DNA from: Pararge aegeria
Taxonomy: Eukaryota > Arthropoda > Insecta > Lepidoptera > Nymphalidae
Reading direction: 5' to 3'
DNA: 64,000 nt
Assembly: GCF_905163445.1 (NCBI RefSeq)
Contig: NC_053194.1
Location: forward strand, 12,194,921 to 12,258,920
The position numbers were made by a program, and so were the translations under genes. Below are positions 55,276 to 64,000 of this stretch, one piece after another; the stretch's first letter is position 1, and each line of letters opens with the position of its first letter. The notes below the pieces were generated by a model that ran no database searches, was not told where the DNA came from, and saw only the letters and a list, made by a program, of their open reading frames with translations.

Positions 55276-56384
55276 AGTCAGATTGCTTAAAACTAAACAG
55301 ATTATTAAAGATTTTACAATTAATGTACTATAATTTTTTCTCAGAAAGAGATTTTTTAATAAATAGTGATAGTCAGAGACAATATAGTATGGAATTGCAC
55401 GTAATTCATGCATAAAAGCTGATATTTATCTTTTGCATGAGTAATTGAGTAACAATGTAACAGAAAACGTATGGTAAAGTAGAGGCTGTAAAACCCTTGC
55501 AACGAATAGAAATGCCACTTAAGTGTTTTTAAAAAACTATTCAATACTCCCTGGAAGCCTTTGTACGTTTAACAACATCTGCCAACGATGTTTCGAATAG
55601 TATCTAAAAAAGTATTCCTTGTATAGCCCATAAAAGTGTTAGCCAGTAAATTATATACTTCGCGTTACGTAGGTGCTTGCAGTGTGGCTCCTGTCACGGA
55701 AGTCTTCAATTATTAACATTACAGAAGGTTCGCATAAAGCCGTTGTTACATGAATAATAAAATACTAGAATACACCGTGAAAACAGCGAAGAAAATGCGA
55801 AGGGTGCAACACAATGGCGTTATAAAAGCAACACTGTATCTTTATATGCGTTGACAATATGCATTGTGCCTTAGGACTTGCTTAGGACGTGCTTCGGGGA
55901 GGGTGTTAATATTCTCCGGGACACTACATTCGGGTACGCAGCCACTACATGAATCCTTTTTTAAAAATTCACTACGGTCGCCCGTTTTATATTGCGGGTC
56001 CAAAACTTAAGCTTAACGATTAAAGAAAGTTTTATATTTCGCTGGGAGAAGTTAGGAGAACGATCTTGTACCCGCTTCCGTGAATTTACAATGCTATAAC
56101 ATTTACTTATAGTACCATATCCTTTTACATTAAACCAACTCCGATGGGAAGCTTTTTAAGACACGTATGAGACAATCAATAAATTTTTATTGTAGTACAC
56201 CGTACAGAATAATGACCAGAAATCAAATGCACCTTACAAAAAATCCATGGATTTGATGGATTTGTTGACCGCATTACTTATTTTAAGGATAACTCGTACT
56301 TCGTACTTTACATGGTAAAAACAACATTTTAACATCGACCGGTAGTGGTTGAATTTAGTCTAAGCGACGCGAAAGTCATCATCA
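55276..56384. other. Mostly unassigned
   Basis: No gene recognised. 55785-55850 loosely resembles the 52.1/52.66 kb repeat ('acaatggcgttataaaagc'). 56178-56240 may be a LINE tail in reverse (TTTATTG near 'tagtacaccgtaca'). Confidence 0.3.
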
Positions 56385-56675
56385 TCTTCATCATCATCAT
56401 CATATCAACCCATTACCGGCCCACTACAGGGCATGGGTGTCCTTGCACAATGAGTAGTGTTCAGGCCGTAGTCCATCACGCTAACCAAGTGCGGATTGGT
56501 GGACTTCACACTCCCACGAGAACATTATGGAGAGCTCTCAGGGATGCCGGTTTTCTCGCGATGTTTTCCTGCAACGCTAAAGCAGGTGATATCTTAATCA
56601 CTTATATTAGAAACAAGTTAGATAGTTTATGGTATATAATTAACAGGAGCATTAGGTTTGAATCTCACCAGTTTT
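56385..56675 (-). mobile_element. SINE-A, full length
   Basis: Reverse-oriented: CATCAT tail, 'caacccattaccggcccact', 'aagtgcggattggtggactt', 'cccacgagaacattatggag', 'gccggttttctcgcgatgtt', and a degraded head with 'gtttgaatctcaccag'. A 110-codon plus frame crossing it (56345-56677) is incidental. Confidence 0.75.
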
Positions 56676-57409
56676 GATTACAGGAATTCTGTGTTATTCA
56701 ACAAAACGATGACGCAAAATAGTATTTTTCATTAAGACATTAAAATTTGAAACTCTGAAGTTGAACATTATGAACAATGGAAGAACAAAATGCTCTTTTG
56801 CTTTTCGCGATGCAGAAACCATTCTTCACAATCATACTACAAACAAACGGATCATCGATCAAATGTCAGTAAAATTAAATTGATCATACTTGTATCAAAG
56901 ACTAAAGAAATATAGATAGCGCTCTTCCAAACATACAATGGCATCAGTAAGGTATAAGTTAGCCGATAGAGAGTTATGATGATGATCATCATGTCCTACT
57001 ACCCTATTTTTTCTGCTGCCTCCTAGAAGATAGGTATTTAGAGCTTTTATAGTCCCATTCGTGTTGGTGGGTTTCAACGTTTACTGTTGATTTGAAGATA
57101 CCTAAAATATATTATGGTTGTATTACAAACATAAGACGAAAGGGCATTCGTAATCATTGCGGTACGTAGGCTATCCTAAATATTAGAAAAAGCTAACTCG
57201 TAGAAAAGCACTTCTTTCGTGTACATGATTATACTATGTTACATTTTAATTATTCACCTTTGAAGTTTGCACGCCACAAAGCATACTTTCAGATAAGACA
57301 ATAATACCTATTGATTCTATAGAAATGGTTAAAGGAAATATAATCATACGAGGTTTGTTTGTGGCGACAGGGGAATATATATATATAAATAATACGCAGA
57401 ACGGCATGA
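56676..57409. other. Mostly unassigned
   Basis: 57085-57160 ('gatttgaagatacctaaaat', 'cgaaagggcattcgtaatca') may be a LINE-L scrap by comparison with 29.7 kb, but it is too decayed to be sure. A TA run lies at 57377-57387. Confidence 0.3.
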
Positions 57410-57520
57410 TGCTACTGCGACCACCAACTTGTTTGCCTAGCAGCGTTAAGATTCTGTGAAAACCCTCCCATTGAGAGAGCCCTTTAGTTTAGCAGCAGTG
57501 GAACATTTTTGGCTATTAGT
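57410..57520 (+). mobile_element. SINE-B 3' end, decayed
   Basis: 'accaccaacttgtttgccta', 'aaaccctcccattgagagag' and 'gcagcagtggaacatttttg' follow the SINE-B 3' end ('caccaacccgcattggagca', 'ccgtctctcctacgggagac', 'cacagtgggacgttagagg'). Confidence 0.5.
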
Positions 57521-57522
57521 GA

Positions 57523-57720
57523 CTATTTTACGGTTCGGCTAATGACGATAGCGCCATACATAAACGTTCTCCCTTTACGTATAATGCTTTCTTCAGTAGT
57601 AGCAGCAATAAAAAATGTCTCTTCGTAAATTAACAGTTCGTTAGTTTCCATTAGTCTTTGGATTAAATGCAATGCGCCGGAGTTGCGTAGGTGCGCATCA
57701 AACTTTATCGCAGAAACCAT
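57523..57720 (-). other. Unidentified 65-residue frame
   Basis: ATG-initiated. The sequence has an even mix of charged and hydrophobic residues, e.g. 'IQRLMETNELLIYEETFFIA' and 'RKGRTFMYGAIVIS', unlike the low-complexity frames common here, and its DNA is less AT-rich than its flanks. No family recognised. It directly abuts a SINE-B end and could be a fragment of a LINE or DNA-transposon protein, or an exon. Confidence 0.25.
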
Positions 57721-58547
57721 GAATCAGCTATTTTGAACTAATCAAAGATAAACAAAGGTTGATGGGCATTCAAGGTATTATGATTAAGGCCACATGAAAT
57801 TTTCGAGAGTATCATCTCATTATGACTTAAAGTACATATTTCTGAAAATCCAATGTTTAAATTTCAAGTATGCTTACACAAAAGCACTTTTGAAAAGTAA
57901 AGTCTGTTTGTTAGTATTGAACCCAGTGCTGCATAATTACCTCCTGTGTTACCTGGAAATGTACAGGATGTTATAAAATCAAATATTCAAAGTTTAGGAG
58001 TACCATTATTAAATGATTATCATGTACATAATTGCACGTCGTAAACTAGTTTTGAGAGATAAAATAATGCGGAAAATTAGCTTATTTTCCATTTATGACA
58101 GCTTACACGTACGTTTATAACTGACAAGATGCAAAGTTCACAGGCGAGCCAGAGGTTAAGAATTTTATGTTCATTTAACGTTCTCTGACAAGGTCCCTGA
58201 ATGTGAACATTATATAAACTTGTAGAGCCTTGCAGTAAACTGGACTACCCTGTATTAAAGTATTAGCGAAGTCTTCTTCCTACGACATTGGGATCGAAGA
58301 CTGTTCTAGGTCAGTACTCAGATATGCTACATGGGTTGCTTTCTGGTTGCTCTTTTTTTTTTGTATGCAGCTTCTACTTCTTCTATGAGGAGGAGGAGTT
58401 CAGTGACATACACACGCACACAAGAAATATATATATAAAGATACACATAATATATATGTATTGGTCATTGTGTGGTATTGGTAAATCAATGTATTGATTT
58501 ATATAGAAGGGTTGTTGCAATGTTCACAGATTAATTAGTTTTGTTTT
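57721..58547. other. Nothing recognised
   Basis: AT-rich with a (TA)-rich patch near 58428-58460; no gene or element identified. Confidence 0.35.
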
Positions 58548-58765
58548 CTATATTATAATTCTTGCTAAGTTCTCACAATAATCAAGGATTTGTTTCCTTG
58601 TTTCAATATTGCTCATCAAATCATTAAATAGATCGGGATTCATGGTTTTCCCAATTTCCATTTCAGTGGTATATCTCTGTCTTCCAAATTTTGGGTATTC
58701 GAATACGATGTGAATAATATTGGTAGATCGCATTTACATGATAGGTTGTCCTTACATTTTGTTTT
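58548..58765 (-). pseudogene. LINE ORF2 C-terminal (zinc-knuckle-like) remnant
   Basis: In reverse complement, 'CKCDLP' is followed after a one-base shift by 'TNIIHIVFEYPKFGRQRY' and 'LFNDLMSNIETRKQILDYCE'. A C-x-C ... H-I-x-F-E-C-P-x-F arrangement is characteristic of the C-terminal cysteine/histidine region of Jockey/I-type LINE proteins; here the expected Cys is Tyr. The frame is shifted and the polymerase absent, so it is a dead fragment. The family call is from motif recall. Confidence 0.6.
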
Positions 58766-58789
58766 AACTGTTAATGAATGTTAAGTACA

Positions 58790-58985
58790 AGCCCGGAGTT
58801 AGGAAATTGGCGATGTCAACCCCCGTGCCCCGGGGTAACGTTAAACCGTCGGTCTCGGATAGTCGTTAAGGCATACCAATTGGAGCAGTGTGGTGGGTCT
58901 ATGCTCTAAAACCGTCTCTCCTACGGGAGACGACACTTGTGCACAGTGGGACGTTAGAGGCTGCCGATGATGAAGATGAGCTGGC
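58790..58985 (+). mobile_element. SINE-B body and 3' end
   Basis: 'caagcccggagttaggaaat', 'tggcgatgtcaacccccgtg', 'ccgtcggtctcggatagtcg', 'gcataccaattggagcagtg', 'aaaccgtctctcctacggga', 'cacagtgggacgttagaggc' and a GATGATGAAGATGA end. The tRNA-like head is absent. The end resembles the RTE end. Confidence 0.65.
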
Positions 58986-59006
58986 CTGATTACAAAAATA
59001 CCAGTG

Positions 59007-59023
59007 TCTCTCTCTCTCTCTCT
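59007..59023. repeat. (TC)n microsatellite
   Basis: An uninterrupted alternating T-C run, followed by a GC-richer block (59030-59115) without a recognised family. Confidence 0.8.
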
Positions 59024-59429
59024 TTTTGTGCCTCTTCACTACTGGATGTTGGCCGTCAGCTCAGCGAACTTCTCGCGTACTTACTCGCCGGTCGGTCGCG
59101 CTCTTCAGTGTTACTTCAATATGCTCAAACGGAAAATAGAAAATAAACTTAAAATGCATTTACTTTAATAAGCCGAAACCGTTCGACCATTAACGCAGCC
59201 GATTACACGATTATAAAAGGGGCATGCAATTATATTTTCATTTAAAATTCCGGGCTCTACCGTTCGATTCAATTAAACTTTAGCGTTCATATCTAGACGG
59301 AAATTGGCCCTATATTACGAAACCTGTGATTTTTGAATTGCGATTGTCACAATTGTGCACTGTCACTTAACATTCGTGCATTGTAAAATTAACATCTACA
59401 TCAAAACCAGTAAATCAAATTAACATTAA

Positions 59430-59745
59430 ATCATCATCATCATCATCACATCAACCCATTACCGGCCCACTACAGAGCACGAGTTTCCTCCCACATTGAG
59501 AAGGGGTTAAGTCCACCACGCTGGCCCAGTGCGCATTGGTGGACTCCACACACATTTGAGAATATTATGTAGGACTCGGGCAGGTTTCCTCACGATGTTT
59601 TTCTTCACCGTTGAAGCAAGTGAAATTTTATTTACTAAAAACGCACATAACTTCGAAAAGTTAGAGGTGCGTGCTAGGATTCGATCTCGGCCCCCCGAAA
59701 GTGAAGTCGAGTTCCTACCCAATGTCCTATCACCGCAACAACATT
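59430..59745 (-). mobile_element. SINE-A, full length
   Basis: Reverse-oriented: ATC-repeat tail, 'caacccattaccggcccact', 'cacgctggcccagtgcgcat', 'gcaggtttcctcacgatgtt', 'tttcttcaccgttgaagcaa', head with 'gtgctaggattcgatctcgg' and 'ttcctacccaatgtcctatc'. Well preserved; the two short frames inside it are incidental. Confidence 0.8.
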
Positions 59746-59894
59746 AAATAATTAATTCATTATACCTGGATTTATTCAAGATAGCAAAGTAGCGTCTGCT
59801 TCTATTTAATATGGTCACAGTTGTTATATATTTGAAAAACCAATGATTCTTTGGATTACACTACACGCTAACCCTTGACAACGAATTCATACAA

Positions 59895-60062
59895 CGATGA
59901 TGCAGTCTAGCGAGCTAACATGTTTAAGGTATCGTTATCTTGATCGTTATCAATGACTACGCAGTGTTGTTCCGGAACGCTAAGTCACTTGGCACCATGT
60001 CTGTCAGTACGGTGGTAACTAGTTACAGCCAGATTCCCAAATCATAGAAAAGTCAGACCAGA
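59895..60062 (-). mobile_element. SINE-C, diverged
   Basis: Reverse-oriented: 'gatgatgcagtctagcgagc', 'taacatgtttaaggtatcg', 'ttccggaacgctaagtcact', 'gtcagtacggtggtaactag', 'ttacagccag' and 'agtcagaccagaa' in the SINE-C order. Confidence 0.6.
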
Positions 60063-60301
60063 AACAAAAATTAGACGTAGTGTGTCATACAGATAAATTA
60101 TGATTGCAATGATAGCAACCTAGTTTCGTAATAGGTTTGCTGGTATTCGGGTGCGTTCAATAAGGGCGAAAAGGGTATCAATTGGTGGGGTTTTATTCGT
60201 GTTTATGTGTATGATCTTATCTGTGGTCTATCTTTTAGGATAGGGGTCCTTTTATTAAACTCATTTGTTTTGCTTTTCATAAAAAAACTATGGAGTTGCA
60301 T

Positions 60302-60460
60302 TAAATAAATAAATAAATATATTACGACAATACACACATCGCCATCTAGCCCCAAAGTAAGCGTAGCTTGTGTTATGGGTACTAAGTGACTGATGAATAA
60401 TTTTATAAATAGTATACATAAATACTTATAAAATACAGATAAACACCCAGACACTGAAAA
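60302..60460 (-). mobile_element. SINE-D, head lost
   Basis: Reverse-oriented: AAAT tail, 'attacgacaatacacacatc', 'gccatctagccccaaagtaa', 'gcgtagcttgtgttatgggt', 'aaacacccagacactgaaaa'. The tRNA-like head expected at the right is missing. Confidence 0.75.
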
Positions 60461-61058
60461 AATTTCATGTTCATCACAAATCACAATTACAATTAACACA
60501 GTAGAATGCGAAATAATTACACTTGTAGCACACGTGTGTAATTCTTTGGTGTTAATCAACAAATTATTTTTACACCAATTACAAATCTACAATTAACATG
60601 ACGAACAATATAAATAAAACAATTACTTAATGATTTCAATAAAACCAGCAGTACGATTTTCATTAAAGAATGCATATTGATCGTATATAAAAAGAAAATA
60701 AAAAATCCTTAAAAATTTAAACAGCTCAATTCTTTCAATTCTTTTCAAGGTAAAAATTATGTGGGGTGACGGTATTCGAACAACCTTTCTGACGCGTCGA
60801 TATAGATATTTCACATCAAAAATTAAATATTTTTGCATGCACAGCTCCATGCCTCATGTTGTTCCGTAAATAATAGAGGGTGCGCGCTAAATGGAAACAG
60901 GACACGATTCTCAATTAAATATAGTATAATATTTTAACTGTTTTAGTAGGAAATTTGATAATGCATGAGTTTAAAATGATCATTCTGTGGAACGCATTGT
61001 TTAACGTAGTTTTGTGTGTTGGCAAAAAGTATGTTCCAAAGTACTCACATAGATAATA
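60461..61058. other. Nothing recognised
   Basis: AT-rich; frames at 60203-60562 and 60623-60850 (minus) have no recognised domain and the first overlaps SINE-D. Confidence 0.35.
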
Positions 61059-61352
61059 CTAGCTGACCCGCGCAAATACCTCTGCATAAAAAAGTAGTTA
61101 TTGTGACTTAACCATAACAGTTAGACATATAGCCTCGCGGATTTTTTTGTAGATCATCACATTTACTTTAAACATATATTTATGTATCATCAATCGTTTT
61201 TGCGGCGTACGCCAGTAAAACTCTAAGTCAGTATTTCAGCCCATTTACAGAAAAACATAGTAAAATATAGACTAAAACCATCCATCCATACTTAGATCCA
61301 TCCATCCATACATCAATCCTCACAAACTTTCGCATTTATAATATCAGTAAGA
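61059..61352 (-). mobile_element. HEL-1 Helitron
   Basis: CTAG at 61059-61062 followed by 'ctgacccgcgcaaatacctc'. A CCATCCAT-type run lies in the middle, and the right edge 'aaactttcgcatttataata' is the reverse of the family left end. Minus-oriented, about 294 bp. Confidence 0.6.
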
Positions 61353-61369
61353 TGGTACACATGCATTCG

Positions 61370-61845
61370 ATCGTTGTACCATATGCCTTGCGACTTGCTA
61401 GTGTCTGTGAAGAGTTATGTCCTTTATCTCCGACAATATTTATCAGATCTTCGTTAAAATTACACAATACGTGGTTATTAGTATACCCATCCAAATAAAG
61501 AAATAATTATTAAAATATGTGCAAATTTAACGGAGCTATGAAGTAAAATTGATAAAAACTTTTATCCTATTTGCCGGAGGAAACTTTTTATTTATCGGTA
61601 TAATAAGTAGCCTATATGTTGACCCGGAATATCAGCTAACACTATCCCAAATTGTATTTAAATCCGTTCAGTAGTTTTCACGTGATGCCCGCACAGCCAG
61701 CCAGACAGACAGACAGACAAAAATTAAACAAAAATCTGTTTTGGAGTCAGTATCGATTATAAAGCATCCGCCGATCAAAATTTTCAAAATATATTAAATG
61801 TACAGAAATCTAATCTTCCAGTTACAGTTTTATTATATGTATAGA
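61370..61845 (-). mobile_element. Helitron-like element of a second type
   Basis: Minus-oriented. The right edge 'tattatatgtatagat' gives a TC-initiated left end in reverse complement. The interior 'aataagtagcctatatgttg', 'ccgttcagtagttttcacgt', a (GACA)n run 'cagacagacagacagaca' and 'gttttggagtcagtatcgat'. The left region 'gagttatgtcctttatctcc' resembles 9.82 kb. The CTAG-like edge is unclear ('ttgctagtg' at 61396-61404). Confidence 0.45.
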
Positions 61846-62206
61846 TAATTAATAAATCTTCCAAATATTGTCTGCTACCTTTCTATAACCGACTTTCAAT
61901 GAAATAATGTGGAATTGTGTTTTTTTTATCTGGGCAAAATTTTCCACATCTAACAAGATGAGTGCGAAATTTGCCACAGAACTTTTTAACGCAGGTCTAT
62001 AATCTGTATTTTTTGTGTATATTATGACAACTTCGTTCGATAGTAGGTACTAAAATATCTTAATTATGTGTTGCCTACTTTTATCATGCAAAAGTACAGG
62101 ATCTGTACTTAGCAGAACGACAAAAAATAAAAGGCTTTATGCCTTTCAACTTTCGTATGTGTAATAACACAATCATCTTAACTTGACAGAGTTGTAATAC
62201 TGTGTA

Positions 62207-62365
62207 AGCTCACATTAATACCAAGGTGGTTAGAAGACGCCCCGTTGCGCGCACAATCAATTTATTGCGCTAGAGGATACAAATTGCTTGCCTCTCCCAG
62301 TATGTCACTTTGCCGTACGGCTGTAGACATCTATCACTATATTGGGCGCTTGCCTCTTGTACTCC
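62207..62365. repeat. Direct repeat, copy 1
   Basis: 'cacattaataccaaggtggt', 'tagaagacgccccgttgcgc', 'gaggatacaaattgcttgcc', 'gtatgtcactttgccgtacg', 'ttgggcgcttgcc'. The second copy lies about 462 bp downstream. Family unknown. Confidence 0.7.
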
Positions 62366-62668
62366 ATAGGTATATTGTCTAGACAGTTCTCACTAGATGT
62401 CTGACGGTTATACCTACGAGAACGTTGTATCGACCCTCATATCTTTCTCTATATTGGTAATAATGAATAAGAATAAATTCTATTGTGTTACTTGGCAGTA
62501 TTTGAATATTCGTATTGAGGTTTTTTAAGGTGTTTAATTTAGTGCTTTTTTTAATCTTTTTCTATGATGTTCAACACATTCTAAAATACATAATATTATC
62601 ATGATCATTATCAGGCTATTAATAGGAAATTAGAGCCTAAACCCATCATACGATAATTAAAAAACAGT

Positions 62669-62815
62669 TTAAGCTGACATTAATACGAAGGTGGTTAGAA
62701 GACTCCCCTCTGCGCGCACATTTAATTATTTGCGCTATAGGATACAAATTCCTAGTATGTCACTTTGCCGGCTTATGTACGGCTGCGAAAATCTATCTAT
62801 TGGGCGCTTGGCTAT
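62669..62815. repeat. Direct repeat, copy 2
   Basis: 'gacattaatacgaaggtggt', 'tagaagactcccctctgcgc', 'taggatacaaattcctagta', 'tgtcactttgccggcttatg', 'ttgggcgcttgg'. Diverged from copy 1 with small indels. The 64-codon frame at 62691-62882 translates this copy but has no recognised domain. Confidence 0.7.
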
Positions 62816-63516
62816 GGTATGGTATATAAATAAATTATTAATAAATTTTATGACGATTGCGACATTCTATAATATTCAATGAAAAGGTTATATTGACATG
62901 TGCTGTTATATTGACATCTTCTCTCAATTATTCTATTTAAAAAATGAAAATATTTATAAAATGTGAAAGTTTAAATAGAATAGGTATAAAATGAAATAGT
63001 GAATATAAAATGAAATGGTGGAGTCCCAGGAACATTTTACTCTTTCATCAATAAATAATAATAAAAGTTTTACTTCAATCGCGCGGAAAAGTTACACACA
63101 TACACTTTTTTTATATTTTAAGCTAAAATGTATTGTTGTTTTAATGAACAAAACAGAAACAAGGAGAGCTGGGGAATTTCACCGTAGCGCAGCAGTAAAA
63201 CAACATAAGATAAAACTTATAAATTACAGCAATTCATGAAACAGTGCTTAGCTATCGTTTTCTTCCATTTCTTACGGCAAAACTAGCAAAACTTTATCAA
63301 AGATACGGAAAATTTCTTTAATTATTTTACTATAGTAGTATAAAATACTTCATTCATTCTTTGAGATTCAAAGTACATACTTAGTTCTTCACTAGTAAGA
63401 AGGTAAAAATTCAAAAAGGAATAAGATTTAAAATTACTATAAGTTTTAATGAACTACTAATTAAGTATAATAGTTTAAATGTATAAAACCATGGTGTCTT
63501 CAACAGTTTTAGTATA
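62816..63516. other. Nothing recognised
   Basis: AT-rich; the frame at 63015-63239 has no recognised domain. Confidence 0.35.
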
Positions 63517-63675
63517 TCCCTGGTGCAGTGGCGAGCGCTGTGGTGCCGGATGTCCTAGGATCGATCCCCGGCAGGATTTTTTTTGGTCTGGTGGGAGGCT
63601 CCGGCCATGGCAAGTTCGAACCCGGGACCTCCCACTTAAATTCACAGCGCTCACCGTTGCGCCAGGGAGGTCGTC
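63517..63675. mobile_element. Two SINE-C heads in inverted orientation
   Basis: 63517-63611 is a plus-strand SINE-C head: 'tccctggtgcagtggcgagc', box-B-like 'ggatcgatccccggcagg', 'ggtctggtgggaggct'. 63612-63675 is a minus-strand head: 'aagttcgaacccgggacctc', 'cacagcgctcaccgttgcgc', 'cagggaggtcgtc'. The outer 26 bases (63517-63542 and 63643-63668) pair at 22 of 26 positions. Both bodies are missing. The incidental 94-codon frame here is not a gene. Confidence 0.75.
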
Positions 63676-64000
63676 AAAAACAATGTCGATAACGTACCTA
63701 ACTGTACTACAAAATGATTTTCAAACCTGGATAAGCTATCACGGTACTCGAAGGAATTATTAAAGCTCACATAAAGCCACTTTATTAATATATTTGTAAG
63801 TATTGCTTCTCAAGCCTTCGTCAGTCCGACAGGCAAATAAAGGAAACGTTTCAACAGCTGCATGCTACGCAATCTTTTAATCAGTCAACAGGAATAACGT
63901 GTTTACCTTTCTTTTTATAGTTTAAAAAATCTTTATTGAAGTATCTTAATTTTTTTTAAAGTAATCATTGACGGACCCAACAGATGGCCCACTTGATGGT
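63676..64000. other. Unassigned; possible CR1-like end at the window edge
   Basis: Mostly AT-rich. The last bases 'cagatggcccacttgatggt' resemble the reverse of a common lepidopteran CR1-type LINE end; the window stops before this can be confirmed. Confidence 0.3.

Noticed and set aside
1..64000. Bacterial gene content, operons, Shine-Dalgarno sites
   Set aside because: Many short frames start with GTG or TTG only because alternative starts were allowed; the TE families show this is an insect nuclear sequence.

Overview
This window reads as nuclear DNA of a moth or butterfly (Lepidoptera, perhaps a nymphalid; the family-level guess is weak). It is AT-rich, has no bacterial-style gene layout, and is dominated by short, partly decayed transposable elements of types typical of lepidopteran genomes: tRNA-derived SINEs, 5'-truncated LINEs (RTE-like, Jockey/CR1-like) and short non-autonomous Helitrons. 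I recognise no host protein-coding gene, tRNA, rRNA, CRISPR array or operon. The window is best described as intergenic or long-intron sequence. Most open frames over 60 codons show no recognisable domain, and many do not start with ATG. Family labels used here (SINE-A to D, LINE-J/K/L, HEL-1/2/3) are mine and only tie copies together within this window.

Layout. 0-9 kb: sparse, with SINE-C pieces, two ruined RTE 3' fragments (about 3.0-3.4 and 8.4-8.5 kb), a long hairpin at 2.38-2.43 kb, a Helitron end at 5.8 kb and an old SINE-A. 9-17 kb: LINE-K 3' end, HEL-1 copies, a tandem Helitron cluster joined to half a SINE-D (10.8-11.4 kb), a 185-bp tandem array (13.0-13.5 kb), and SINE-A/SINE-C clusters at 14.7-15.1 and 16.4-16.9 kb. 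17-29 kb: mostly unexplained sequence with LINE-J pieces, a 24-bp-arm hairpin at 22.2 kb, a SINE-A fragment enclosed by a perfect 20-bp inverted repeat at 23.2 kb, and three CGATA-containing dyads at 26.2-26.7 kb. 29-35 kb: dense TE zone (SINE-B, LINE-L, a SINE-D split by a Helitron, HEL-2, SINE-A, LINE-J, HEL-1).

The only long open reading frame is a 5'-truncated RTE-type LINE at 35.46-37.47 kb. Its reverse transcriptase frame is uninterrupted and it is bracketed by a 12-bp target-site duplication, so it is a young insertion. 37-46 kb carries SINE-C, SINE-A and HEL-1 copies. 47.1-48.2 kb is a 455-bp tandem repeat with two copies differing at one visible base plus a diverged third. 48-64 kb returns to mixed SINE/LINE/Helitron debris, including two LINE-K 3' ends inserted inside other elements with visible target duplications, a direct repeat pair at 62.2/62.7 kb and an inverted pair of SINE-C heads at 63.5 kb.

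How the parts relate: SINE-A and SINE-B end like the RTE element (short motif followed by a GATGAT-type tail), and SINE-C ends like LINE-L, which suggests the SINEs borrowed the tail recognised by those LINE machineries. No element in the window encodes a complete transposition machinery, so all would depend on copies elsewhere. All identifications are by eye; no database search was run.
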